A stretch of DNA of 64,000 bases from Tenacibaculum sp. AHE14PA (GTDB lineage: Bacteria > Bacteroidota > Bacteroidia > Flavobacteriales > Flavobacteriaceae). Position 1 is the stretch's first letter. The number at the start of each line of letters is the position of its first letter. A program made the position numbers and the translations under genes. The stretch is taken from assembly GCF_019278465.1 (NCBI RefSeq), contig NZ_CP058983.1:2355501-2419500 (forward strand), given 5' to 3'. Below, piece by piece: positions 29,153 to 37,236 of this stretch. A model generated the notes under the pieces. The model was given only the letters and a program-made list of their open reading frames with translations, was not told where the DNA came from and did not search any database.

Positions 29153-29856
29153 GAAAAGCAATAAAAAAAATCGCATTATTTTCACTTCCATTATTTGTTG
29201 CCTGTGGAGGTGGAAGTAGTAAAGGCGGAGGAGAACCAGAGGTGGTTAACGAAGCTCCAAGTAAAGTTAGTTTAGCATACCCAACACAAGATTTATTATG
29301 TATAGATAATACAATTGCTTTTGATTGGAGCGATGCTACAGATGCTAATAACGATGCTATTAGTTATAAAGTTGAATTTTCTAATAGCCGTGACATGGCT
29401 ACTATAATTAAAACAGAAACAGCAAGTTCTTCCACTAAATCTATTAATTTAGACAAGGGCGTTGCATATTATTGGAGAGTAACCGCTACCGACAGTAAAG
29501 GCTTATCGGGAGAAGCATCTTCAGTATTTGCATTTTATACGAAAGGAACAGGAGAAGCAAATAATGCTCCTTTTACAGCAGAATTAATTAGTCCAGCCGC
29601 TGAATCAGCATTAGATGCATCAACTGTATCTGTTGATTTAAAATGGACGGGCGCAGATTCTAATACAGATGACACATTATCATATGAGGTTTTCTTTGGC
29701 CAAGATGCAGACTTAACAGATGTAACAAGTTCTCAAGATGAAGAATTATATAATGTAACTGTTGCAACAGGTAAAACATATTACTGGAAAGTTAATACGA
29801 TTGATAACTCAGGAGCAAAGTCTATAGGGCAAGTTTGGAGTTTTAGTGTTAATTAG
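29149..29856 (+). CDS. Fibronectin type III-like lipoprotein
   Basis: This 235-residue protein has a lipoprotein signal ending FVAC (about residue 19), followed by a Gly/Ser-rich tether (GGGSSKGGGE). Two beta-sandwich domains of fibronectin type III character follow, about residues 38-130 (FDWSDATDANNDAISYKVEFS...YYWRVTATDSKG) and 145-235 (LKWTGADSNTDDTLSYEVFFG...YYWKVNTIDNSG). Such domains bind carbohydrate or protein partners at the cell surface. Its ATG overlaps the stop of the giant T9SS gene by four bases (ATGA), so the two are coupled and may work together on the cell surface. A terminator follows. Confidence 0.82.
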   Translation: MRKAIKKIALFSLPLFVACGGGSSKGGGEPEVVNEAPSKVSLAYPTQDLLCIDNTIAFDWSDATDANNDAISYKVEFSNSRDMATIIKTETASSSTKSINLDKGVAYYWRVTATDSKGLSGEASSVFAFYTKGTGEANNAPFTAELISPAAESALDASTVSVDLKWTGADSNTDDTLSYEVFFGQDADLTDVTSSQDEELYNVTVATGKTYYWKVNTIDNSGAKSIGQVWSFSVN

Positions 29857-29880
29857 AATAATAATACTTTGAAAATAATA

Positions 29881-29911
29881 AAAAACGACGCTATTTAGCG
29901 TCGTTTTTTTA
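29881..29911. terminator. Bidirectional terminator between FN3 lipoprotein and DUF3109 genes
   Basis: The stem AAAAACGACGCTA/TAGCGTCGTTTTT has a two-base loop, with A- and T-runs on both sides. It can end the convergent genes on either strand. Confidence 0.88.
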
Positions 29912-29929
29912 TTATAATAATATATTAGA

Positions 29930-30499
29930 TTATCTATTTCTTTTTTCTGCAATTTGTTCTAATTCATCATACCAATTTTGCCCAAACTTTCTAACTAGTG
30001 CTTGTTTTACAAATTTATAAACTGGTACTTGTAATTCTTTACCTAAAGAACAAGCATCATCACAAATTTCCCACTTATCATAATTAACAGCAGAAAACTC
30101 ACTGTAATCCTTCACTCTAACAGGATAAAGGTGACAAGAAACAGGTTTTTTCCAATCTACAATACCTTGGTTGTAAGCCTCTTCTATAGCACATAATGCA
30201 GTGTTTTTATCATCAAAAATAACATAAGCACAATCGGCATTATTTATTAAAGGAGTTTCTAGTTCACTAAAGTCACTAGTAATCCATACACCTTGTTTCT
30301 CAATAGCCTCAATACCTTCTTTACGGAGGAAGGGTTTAATTTTAGGATATATATCTTCTAAAATCTTTGTTTCCTCTTTTTCTAAAGGTGCGCCAGCATC
30401 TCCGTCAATACAACAAGCTCCTTTACAGGCAGATAAATTACAAACAAAATCTTTATCGATAAGATCTTCTGAAACGATAGTTTTTCCTAATTGAAACAT
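29930..30499 (-). CDS. DUF3109 family Cys-rich protein
   Basis: This 189-residue cytoplasmic protein is of the DUF3109 type, distantly like the YkgJ zinc/iron-cluster proteins. The N-terminal block VCNLSACKGACCIDGDAGAPL (about residues 19-39) has a C-x4-C-x3-CC arrangement. A second Cys set lies at CAYVIF and CAIEE (about 83 and 96), and others in VSCHLYPVR (near 120) and CDDACSLG (about 144-150), giving many potential metal ligands. The function is unknown. A -7 promoter element lies upstream, and the divergent MarC gene has its own. Confidence 0.85.
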   Translation of the reverse strand: MFQLGKTIVSEDLIDKDFVCNLSACKGACCIDGDAGAPLEKEETKILEDIYPKIKPFLRKEGIEAIEKQGVWITSDFSELETPLINNADCAYVIFDDKNTALCAIEEAYNQGIVDWKKPVSCHLYPVRVKDYSEFSAVNYDKWEICDDACSLGKELQVPVYKFVKQALVRKFGQNWYDELEQIAEKRNR

Positions 30500-30550
30500 A
30501 AAATATATTTAAAAGTGCAAGTTAACAATAACTTCACATAAAATTTAGGT

Positions 30551-30559
30551 GCAAAAATA
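30551..30559 (-). promoter_or_regulatory. -7 promoter element of the DUF3109 gene
   Basis: On the minus strand this reads TATTTTTGC, matching TAnnTTTGC. It lies 51 bases upstream of the start codon and is back-to-back with the MarC promoter. Confidence 0.5.
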
Positions 30560-30581
30560 CTAGATTGTGACATTACTTATA

Positions 30582-30590
30582 TAATTTTGC
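30582..30590 (+). promoter_or_regulatory. -7 promoter element of the marC gene
   Basis: TAATTTTGC ends 19 bases before the ATG and is identical to the aspS and glnS elements. Confidence 0.55.
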
Positions 30591-30609
30591 AGCTGAAAAA
30601 AAAGATATT

Positions 30610-31191
30610 ATGGATTTTAGCATAAAAGAAGTTTTTACTGCGTTTATGGTGTTGTTTGCAGTAATTGATATTATAGGTAACATTCCTATTATTATCGACT
30701 TACGTAAAAAGGTTGGGCATATACAGTCTGAAAAAGCATCTGTTATTGCTGGGGCTATAATGATTCTGTTTTTATTTGTAGGTAAAGAATTATTAGGAGT
30801 TATAGGTGTAGATGTACATTCTTTCGCCGTTGCAGGTGCATTTATTTTATTTTTTATCGCTTTAGAAATGATTTTAGGAATCACTTTATATAAAGATGAT
30901 GAGGATGAAACATTAACAGCAACTGTTTTTCCGTTAGCATTTCCTTTAATAGCAGGGCCGGGTAGTTTAACAACTCTTTTATCTTTGCGAGCAGAGTTCC
31001 ATATATCAAATATAATTATTGCCGTTTTATTAAACGTAATAGTTATTTACATTGTATTAAAAACATCATCTAGAATAGAAAAAATTATAGGTAATAACGG
31101 AATTAAAATTATTAGAAAGATTTTTGGAGTAATCTTACTAGCTATTGCAGTAAGATTATTTGCAGAGAATATAAAAGTATTATTAGCATAA
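30610..31191 (+). CDS. MarC family integral membrane protein
   Basis: This 193-residue inner-membrane protein belongs to the MarC/UPF0056 family and has about six hydrophobic segments. The conserved first segment FTAFMVLFAVIDIIGNIPI is at about residues 9-27, and the second-half match VFPLAFPLIAGPGSLTTL at about residues 106-123 contains the family's GPG motif. MarC proteins were once linked to antibiotic resistance, but that has not held up. The function remains unknown. The next gene starts immediately after its stop, so they form an operon. A clear promoter precedes it. Confidence 0.9.
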   Translation: MDFSIKEVFTAFMVLFAVIDIIGNIPIIIDLRKKVGHIQSEKASVIAGAIMILFLFVGKELLGVIGVDVHSFAVAGAFILFFIALEMILGITLYKDDEDETLTATVFPLAFPLIAGPGSLTTLLSLRAEFHISNIIIAVLLNVIVIYIVLKTSSRIEKIIGNNGIKIIRKIFGVILLAIAVRLFAENIKVLLA

Positions 31192-31806
31192 ATGAGTTTT
31201 GATTGCTTAATTATAGGAGGAGGAGTTTCTGGTATGCAATGCGCACTAGTTATAGGCTCTGCTTATAAAAAAGAATATGCAAAAAATAAAAAAGTTGGTA
31301 TTTTAATGCATCAACGAATATCTCATTTACAAAATGCTTTGTTTAATAATGTTTTAGGATTACCTGTTGGTACTTTAGGTAGTGATATTTTAGAGCAAGG
31401 TAAAGAACAATTGTCTAATCAATATCCACATGTTTCTCAAATTGAAAATGAAAAAGTATTATCGGTTTTAGATAGTGAAGAAGGTTATAAAGTTATAACT
31501 AACAAAAATGAATATTACAGTAAAAAGGTAGTTATAGCCTTAAATTACTCTAAACCATTTGAAATAGCAGGACTAGAGCAGTATATTGAGCCTCATATGA
31601 GAGCTAATGTGATGAAAGACAGAGTACAATTGCGCAATTTTAACTACTTAATTAAAAAAGGTTTGTATGTTTGCGGTACTTTATCAGGTATACGCAGTCA
31701 GTTTGCTATAGCAGCAGGTAGCGGAGCAAGTGTAGCTACAGATATATTAACAGTGTGGAATGATAATATTCCAACCAAAGTGCATGATAAAATAATAAAA
31801 CAATAA
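31192..31806 (+). CDS. FAD-dependent oxidoreductase (thioredoxin reductase-like fold)
   Basis: This 204-residue flavoprotein has a Rossmann dinucleotide-binding start (DCLIIGGGVSGMQCAL, residues about 3-18) and a C-terminal FAD site (GLYVCGTLSGIRSQFAIAAGSGASVATDIL) with the shape of the thioredoxin reductase family. The NADPH domain and CxxC pair of true thioredoxin reductase are absent, and the protein is about two thirds of the usual length. It is therefore a single-domain relative with unknown substrate. It follows the MarC stop directly, so the two genes are coexpressed. The segment MHQRISHLQNALFNNVLG in the middle replaces the usual redox-active region. Confidence 0.78.
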   Translation: MSFDCLIIGGGVSGMQCALVIGSAYKKEYAKNKKVGILMHQRISHLQNALFNNVLGLPVGTLGSDILEQGKEQLSNQYPHVSQIENEKVLSVLDSEEGYKVITNKNEYYSKKVVIALNYSKPFEIAGLEQYIEPHMRANVMKDRVQLRNFNYLIKKGLYVCGTLSGIRSQFAIAAGSGASVATDILTVWNDNIPTKVHDKIIKQ

Positions 31807-31819
31807 CTTAAAGAGTAAA

Positions 31820-33181
31820 ATGATGAAAAAAGTATTATTTCTTGGTTTTTTAACCTTGTTACTTATCAATTGTGGAGGAAATGAATCAGATGTTGTAAAA
31901 CCAGATCCTACTCCTGATCCAATAGATGAAGAAATAGTAATAATAGCAAAAGATGATGTTTTTGAAGCTAATGAAGGTACTTTTTTAGAGCTACCTAGTT
32001 TTTTAACTAACGATGAATACCCATCTACAGGAATTACTATTACCTTTGATGATGCAACAGCTAATGGAGGTACTATTGAAGTAGACCGTATTACATACAT
32101 ATACACCCCATCAAATAATTTTTCTGGCGAAGATACTTTTAACTATACTATTTGTAGTAAAGTGTCACCTGAAATTTGTTCTACAGCTACTGTTACAATT
32201 AATGTTGCAGATAAAGGCAGTCCAGAAGCTGTTAACGATAGTTATAATGTAGGTATTAATTCTACAATTAATATTAGTAGCCACCTAGATAATGATACCA
32301 TTATAGATGGTGCTAAAGTTGATTCTTTAGATGATACAAGTACAAATGGTACTGTAACTTTAAATAGCGACGGAACAATAACGTACACACCAGTTGCAGA
32401 CTTTACAGGACAAGATAATTTTACATATACATTATGTGATAACGACGCAACAGCAACTTGCGCAACAGCAACAATAACAATAAACGTTGTAGAAGTAATA
32501 TCATTTAATATACCTGCCGAATTAGCAGCTTATTATAATGGCGTATCTTTCATAGACGATCAAAACACCAACTACAATACGTTAATAGATTTAGTTACCA
32601 AATCTCATAGCAACATATTAACTTATGGTGAAAGACATAATTATTTATATAACGCAGATGAAGATTTAAGTAATGTAGATAACGTTATTTTAATGTACAC
32701 AAGTGAAAGTAGAGATGAAAGAGAGTATACGTCTGGATCTAATACATATCCTACACAAACATTTAATACAGAACACGTTTATCCACAATCTAAATTATCA
32801 GCTGAGGATGCTGTTACAGATTTGCACCATTTACGTTCATGTGATGATGCTATTAACACACAAAGGTCTAATTTTCCTTTTATAGATGGAACAGGAACAT
32901 ATAAAAAGGAAGGTAGTACTTGGTTTCCTGGAGATGAATGGAAAGGAGATATCGCTAGAATGGTATTTTATTTAAATGTAAGATATGGTGAAACTTTTGA
33001 AAAGGTTGGTTCTAAGGAGTTATTCTTAAAGTGGAATAAAGAAGATCCTGTTTCTGATTTCGAAAGACAAAGAAATAATGTAATTTATGATGTACAAGGA
33101 AACAGAAACCCTTTTATAGATAATCCTTACTTAGTTACTATAACTTGGGGAGGAGATGCAGCAATTAATACTTGGGAATAA
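31820..33181 (+). CDS. Endonuclease I family lipoprotein with cadherin-like repeats
   Basis: This 453-residue surface lipoprotein has a signal ending LINC (about residue 18). Two Ig/cadherin-like tandem domains follow (about residues 38-125 and 135-225), with repeats of the type NDEYPSTGITI...GTIEVDRITYIYTP and SGEDTFNYTIC. The C-terminal catalytic region is of the endonuclease I (His-Me finger) family. FNTEHVYPQSKL and TDLHHLRSCDDAINTQRSN carry the His and metal-binding residues. Such enzymes degrade extracellular DNA non-specifically for nutrient use. The gene starts 13 bases after the FAD protein gene, but its export contrasts with those cytoplasmic neighbours. Confidence 0.85.
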   Translation: MMKKVLFLGFLTLLLINCGGNESDVVKPDPTPDPIDEEIVIIAKDDVFEANEGTFLELPSFLTNDEYPSTGITITFDDATANGGTIEVDRITYIYTPSNNFSGEDTFNYTICSKVSPEICSTATVTINVADKGSPEAVNDSYNVGINSTINISSHLDNDTIIDGAKVDSLDDTSTNGTVTLNSDGTITYTPVADFTGQDNFTYTLCDNDATATCATATITINVVEVISFNIPAELAAYYNGVSFIDDQNTNYNTLIDLVTKSHSNILTYGERHNYLYNADEDLSNVDNVILMYTSESRDEREYTSGSNTYPTQTFNTEHVYPQSKLSAEDAVTDLHHLRSCDDAINTQRSNFPFIDGTGTYKKEGSTWFPGDEWKGDIARMVFYLNVRYGETFEKVGSKELFLKWNKEDPVSDFERQRNNVIYDVQGNRNPFIDNPYLVTITWGGDAAINTWE

Positions 33182-33202
33182 GTTTTTAATTCTTATAATG
33201 AA

Positions 33203-33250
33203 AAAAAAGAACTATTGGTTAGTTTTTAAGCTAACCAATAGTTCTTTTTT
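33203..33250. terminator. Long convergent terminator overlapping the end of the LytTR gene
   Basis: A 20-base stem begins with an A-run, then AGAACTATTGGTTAG. Its complement begins CTAACCAATAGTTCT and ends in a T-run, with an eight-base loop. It serves the endonuclease gene on plus and the LytTR gene on minus. The last codons and stop of the LytTR gene lie inside the stem. Confidence 0.88.
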
Positions 33251-33898
33251 ATAAGTTCTGCCAATAGGCAGAATTTTGTTTTTAATACATAAGTTAGTTC
33301 CTGTAAACTTCTCAACTCTTTTTACATTTACAACATACGACTTGTGAATTTGTACAAATAAACGGGTGTCTAAAGTATCTTTCCAATTTTTTAAAGAATC
33401 TATAATTGTTAGTTTTCTATCAATAGTAAAAAAAGTGACATAATTTCTATCAGATTCTAAATACAATATTTCTTCTAAATATACTTTATGGATGGTTTTA
33501 TCTATATTTAAGTAAATTACTTCCTTATTTTTAATTTTTATATTATTTACTTGATTTTCTGCTTTTGTTACTGCTTTTAAAAAGCGATCAAAAGAAAAAG
33601 GTTTTACTAAATAATCTACAATTGTATCCAATTCGAAACTAGAAACTGCATAATCAGGATAGGCAGTTGTAATAATTATTTTCGGCGGATTTCTAATTGT
33701 TTTTATAAAATCTAATCCAGGTATATCAGGTAAATTAATATCTAAAAAAATAATATCTACTGTATTGCTTTTTAAAAACTCATTCGCACTAGTTGCTGTT
33801 TGAAAAGCAGCTATTAATTCTAAATCGGGAATTTTACGTATATAATTCTTCACAATATTTTGTGCCGGAAGCTCGTCTTCTATAATAATACAATTCAT
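33212..33898 (-). CDS. LytTR-family response regulator
   Basis: This 228-residue two-component response regulator has a receiver domain (residues about 1-115) with Glu7/Asp8 and the phosphoacceptor Asp53 in IIFLDINLP. The C-terminal LytTR DNA-binding domain (about 130-225) includes NKEVIYLNIDKTIHKV, YLESDRNYVTFFT and VQIHKSYVVNVKRV. It would bind direct repeats upstream of target genes after phosphorylation. It overlaps the upstream kinase gene by four bases, a standard translationally coupled pair. Its final codons form part of the downstream terminator stem. Confidence 0.95.
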   Translation of the reverse strand: MNCIIIEDELPAQNIVKNYIRKIPDLELIAAFQTATSANEFLKSNTVDIIFLDINLPDIPGLDFIKTIRNPPKIIITTAYPDYAVSSFELDTIVDYLVKPFSFDRFLKAVTKAENQVNNIKIKNKEVIYLNIDKTIHKVYLEEILYLESDRNYVTFFTIDRKLTIIDSLKNWKDTLDTRLFVQIHKSYVVNVKRVEKFTGTNLCIKNKILPIGRTYKKELLVSLKTNQ

Positions 33899-34872
33899 AT
33901 ATAATTAATATTTACCACTAACGATACTCTAAAAGTGCTAGTATTATTAATATTTAATTCATACTTGTTTTTGTATAATAAATCTAAACGTTTTTTAAGA
34001 TTATCTAAGCCAATTGCGTCTGTACTTTTTATTAATTTTTCATTGTAATGGTTTTCACAAATACAGGTTAATTTATTTTGTTCTGCCTTAATATTTATAT
34101 CAATAACACTATTAAAAACACTGTGTTTAAAGGCGTTTTCTATAATTGTTATTAATAACAATGGTGCAATCTCATAAAGATTATTGTCTGTTGAGGTTTG
34201 GTAATTAATTTGTTTAACTCCTTCAGTTCTGATTTTATGAAATGCTATGTAATTATCTATAAACTGAATTTCCTTATCAAGATTTACTTTTTCGGTATTG
34301 CTCTCGTACAACACATGTTTTAAATTGTCTGATAATCTTAAAATCAAATCGGGTGCTTTGTCTGGTTTCTCAATCGCATACGAATAAATGGTGTTTAAAT
34401 TGTTAAACAATACATGTGGATTAATTTGTGATTTTAGGAACTTTAATTCCATTTCAGTTCTTTCCTGTTCTATTTTCAATACTTTTTCTGATTGATCGAT
34501 GTATCGAAATAACATCCATATAAAAGAGAAAAATAAAAGTGGAGTTAAAGTCTGCCACAAATAATCACTTAAGCATTTCATGATTGTGCATCCGCAGCGT
34601 GCAAAAACATAACAATACAATTGTGTGGCTAAAAACGATATGAATGTAAAAATGAGGGCATAGAATAGATACCATTTCTTTTTCACGAAAAAAGGTAGTA
34701 AAACTTGATTGTTCACATAAACAATAACAACTAGGATAAAAAAATACTGTAAAAACGGATTTTCAGCCCAATAATAAGGCGTAAAAACAAATAGTGATAC
34801 AAATACAAATAACACCCAAAAAAGTACGTGTATTAAGAGTTCTGCGCTGTGCTTTCTACTTAGTTTAATCAT
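33895..34872 (-). CDS. LytS/YehU-type sensor histidine kinase
   Basis: This 325-residue membrane kinase is the partner of the LytTR regulator encoded downstream. Four transmembrane segments fill about residues 11-125. A Cys-rich loop (Cys87, 93, 95 and 100 in CYVFARCGCTIMKC) lies next to the third segment and could sense redox or metal. A linker helix leads to the His_kinase block SQINPHVLFNNLNTIYSYA, with the phosphoacceptor His153. The usual NPHFLFN is NPHVLFN here. An HATPase domain follows (TIIENAFKHSV near 240 and IGLDNLKKRLDLLY). A -7-like element lies upstream. Confidence 0.93.
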   Translation of the reverse strand: MIKLSRKHSAELLIHVLFWVLFVFVSLFVFTPYYWAENPFLQYFFILVVIVYVNNQVLLPFFVKKKWYLFYALIFTFISFLATQLYCYVFARCGCTIMKCLSDYLWQTLTPLLFFSFIWMLFRYIDQSEKVLKIEQERTEMELKFLKSQINPHVLFNNLNTIYSYAIEKPDKAPDLILRLSDNLKHVLYESNTEKVNLDKEIQFIDNYIAFHKIRTEGVKQINYQTSTDNNLYEIAPLLLITIIENAFKHSVFNSVIDINIKAEQNKLTCICENHYNEKLIKSTDAIGLDNLKKRLDLLYKNKYELNINNTSTFRVSLVVNINYI

Positions 34873-34905
34873 AGTGATTGTAAGTAACTAAAATTAAGCC
34901 ATTCG

Positions 34906-34914
34906 GCAAAATAA
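34906..34914 (-). promoter_or_regulatory. Probable -7 element of the sensor kinase-regulator pair
   Basis: On the minus strand this reads TTATTTTGC, one base off TAnnTTTGC. A TTTG lies about 21 bases upstream as a candidate -33 box. Confidence 0.35.
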
Positions 34915-35054
34915 TAGGTACCAAAGGTTATTTACAAAGTACATACTGCCGCTTTTTAATGCGCTATTGCAGTTGATACCTTTTTTTTTGATGTATATAC
35001 TTCTGATTTTTTTTTAATGTAAGAAATATGGACTTTCGAGTAAAACATAAATAA

Positions 35055-35939
35055 ATGAAAAAATCAACCATATTACTATGCTTGTTAATTAACAGTATTG
35101 CTTTCGGACAACAGATTAATAATACAACAAAAGACAGTAAAGGCACACTGATGTTATTAGGTAGAACTGATAAAAAAGCTTTTAATACTGATGATTTTTC
35201 TTGGTTTCAAGAAAATTACAATCAATATTTAACGAATGATAAAGTAGTTAGTCGATTAAAAAAACCTCTTACAAATTATACAATTAAAGCTTTTTACGGT
35301 ACGTGGTGTGGTGATAGTAAAAGAGAAATTCCGAAATTTTATAAAGTGATAGATGAAGTTGGTTTTGACACCAAGAAATTGTTTATGATTGCTGTTGATA
35401 AAAAACCAGAAGCTTATAAAGTATCACCAAACGGAGAAGAAAAAGGGCTGAATATTCACCGAGTTCCTACTTTTATTTTTTATAAAAATGATAAAGAAAT
35501 TGGTAGAATTATTGAATCACCAAAACAAGATTTCGAACGTGATATACTTACTATTATTAACGGTAAAAATTACACACCTAATTATATTATTGTTGAGCGA
35601 TTACATGCTTTAATGAAAGTAAAAACCATAAAGGAGCTAGAAAAAGATGAAAATAACTTAGTGATTTCGTTTGCTGAATTTACTAAAGGAAGTAGAGAAT
35701 TAAATACATATGGTTATAAATTACTTAGATCTAAAAACACAGAAAAAGCATTGTTTGTTTTTCAACTAAATACTAAAATGTATCCATACAAATATCCTGT
35801 TTATGATAGTATGGGAGAAGCTTATTTTACTATTAAAAATTATAAGGAGTCATTAAAGAATTATAATAAGGTTTTACAATTAAAACCAAATGATGCCAAT
35901 GCGCTATCAATGATTGAGAGAATTAATAAAGTAATTTAA
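35055..35939 (+). CDS. Exported thioredoxin-fold protein with C-terminal TPR
   Basis: This 294-residue protein has a signal peptide (MKKSTILLCLLINSIAFGQQ). A thioredoxin-like domain spans about residues 60-170. The active-site region is YGTWCGDSKREIP (CxxS, with Ser in place of the second Cys), so it cannot act as a simple dithiol oxidoreductase. It might bind partner thiols by mixed disulfide instead. The cis-Pro block HRVPTFIFYKNDKEIG is normal. The last 60 residues form TPR-like helix pairs (YDSMGEAYFTIKNYKESLKNYNKVLQLKPNDANA). It is a single gene divergent from the two-component system. Confidence 0.8.
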   Translation: MKKSTILLCLLINSIAFGQQINNTTKDSKGTLMLLGRTDKKAFNTDDFSWFQENYNQYLTNDKVVSRLKKPLTNYTIKAFYGTWCGDSKREIPKFYKVIDEVGFDTKKLFMIAVDKKPEAYKVSPNGEEKGLNIHRVPTFIFYKNDKEIGRIIESPKQDFERDILTIINGKNYTPNYIIVERLHALMKVKTIKELEKDENNLVISFAEFTKGSRELNTYGYKLLRSKNTEKALFVFQLNTKMYPYKYPVYDSMGEAYFTIKNYKESLKNYNKVLQLKPNDANALSMIERINKVI

Positions 35940-35955
35940 TCGTGTTCTATCAAAT

Positions 35956-35982
35956 GAGATTCCGAAATAAATTCGGAATGAC
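35956..35982. repeat. Degenerate dispersed inverted repeat (ATTCCGAA type)
   Basis: Arms GAGATTCCGAA and TTCGGAATGAC enclose a short A/T spacer. A related decayed copy is at 62481-62505. The type is familiar from other Bacteroidota intergenic DNA. Confidence 0.5.
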
Positions 35983-36049
35983 ACTCAAGAATAATCCCAT
36001 ATAAAAATAGAATTTTTAAAAAAGAATATAATACTAAAAACTAAAATAG

Positions 36050-36428
36050 ATGAAATCAATTTTAATCGCCGTTTGTTTAGTAACAATGGCTGCCAATGCC
36101 CAAGAGTTTAAATTTGTAAATACTACCATAAATTATGGCAAAATAACACAAGGTTCAGAAAAGAAACGAGTTTTTGAGTTTACTAATATTGGTAACGCTC
36201 CTTTAATCATAAAACAAGTTGCATCCACTTGTGGTTGTGCTGTGCCAAAGAAACCAGAAAAGCCAATTATGCCAGGTAAAAATGGAAGTATAGAGGTTAC
36301 TTGTGATACGAATAGAATAGGTGGTTTTTTCTAAAATGTTTACCATCATATCAAATGCAAAAATAAAACGAACACGAATAAAAATTAAAGGGTTTGTTAC
36401 AGAAAAAAATGTAATTGCTTCTAAATAA
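36050..36428 (+). pseudogene. DUF1573 family exported protein, frameshifted
   Basis: The family consists of short secreted or lipoprotein beta-sandwich proteins of about 120-140 residues, often of unknown role. Here the signal peptide (MKSILIAVCLVTMAANAQ), the EFTNIGNAPLIIKQVASTCGC block and the following PKKPEKPIMPG turn are intact. The frame then closes at 36334 after GGFF. Removing one T from the T6 run at 36325-36330 restores the family ending GGFSKMFTIISNA, then KGFVTEKNVIASK, up to a stop at 36428. This is therefore either a genuine one-base insertion in the homopolymer or a sequencing error. A terminator follows directly. Confidence 0.75.
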
Positions 36429-36430
36429 AA

Positions 36431-36458
36431 AAAATCCCGAGTGTAAACTCGGGATTTT
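36431..36458. terminator. Bidirectional terminator between DUF1573 and sdhB
   Basis: The stem AAAATCCCGAGT/ACTCGGGATTTT has a GTAA loop, with A/T runs on both sides. It lies between convergent genes. Confidence 0.88.
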
Positions 36459-36480
36459 AATTTTATATATAAAAAAGGTT

Positions 36481-37227
36481 TTATCCTTTTAAGCTAGCTT
36501 TCATAAACTCAGTATTCATACGAGCAATGTTTTCTAATGAAATTCCTTTCGGGCATTCAACCTCACAAGCTCCTGTATTTGTACAGTTACCAAAACCTTC
36601 AGCATCCATTTGTGCTACCATGTTTAAAACACGATCTGTAGCTTCTACTTGCCCTTGTGGTAATAAAGCATATTGCGATACTTTAGCTCCAACAAATAAC
36701 ATTGCAGAAGAATTTTTACAAGTTGCAACACACGCACCACAACCAATACAAGTTGCTGCATCCATTGCTTTATCTGCAGCTTCTTTAGAGATAGGAATTG
36801 AGTTTGCATCTTGTGTATTACCAGAAGTGTTTACTGAGATATAACCACCCGCATGTTGAATTCTATCAAATGCTGATCTGTCTACCGTTAAATCTTTAAT
36901 TACTGGAAATGCAGCAGCTCTAAATGGCTCTATAGTTATAGTATCTCCATCTTTAAACATACGCATATGTAACTGACAAGTAGTAACACCACGATCAGGA
37001 CCATGTGCCTCACCATTAATATACATAGAACACATACCGCAAATTCCTTCACGACAATCATGATCAAAAGCAACAGGTTCTTCACCTTTATTAATAATCT
37101 GCTCGTTTAAAACATCCATCATTTCTAAGAAAGACATGTGTTCAGAGATATCGGTTACTTTATAATCGACCATTTTCCCTTTATCACTTGCGTTTTTTTG
37201 ACGCCAAATTTTAAGTGTTAAATTCAT
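36481..37227 (-). CDS. sdhB: Succinate dehydrogenase/fumarate reductase iron-sulfur subunit
   Basis: This 248-residue electron-transfer subunit of complex II carries electrons from the flavoprotein to quinone. The [2Fe-2S] site is in [11 protein letters not shown] with the fourth Cys in TTCQLH (about residues 59-84). The [4Fe-4S]/[3Fe-4S] ligands lie in [11 protein letters not shown] and in [12 protein letters not shown]. The gene lies nine bases after sdhA, completing sdhCAB. It is the last gene, followed by a bidirectional terminator. Of the paired names frdB/sdhB, the organism's respiratory lifestyle suggests sdh. Confidence 0.97.
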   Translation of the reverse strand: MNLTLKIWRQKNASDKGKMVDYKVTDISEHMSFLEMMDVLNEQIINKGEEPVAFDHDCREGICGMCSMYINGEAHGPDRGVTTCQLHMRMFKDGDTITIEPFRAAAFPVIKDLTVDRSAFDRIQHAGGYISVNTSGNTQDANSIPISKEAADKAMDAATCIGCGACVATCKNSSAMLFVGAKVSQYALLPQGQVEATDRVLNMVAQMDAEGFGNCTNTGACEVECPKGISLENIARMNTEFMKASLKG

Positions 37228-37236
37228 AATATCCTC

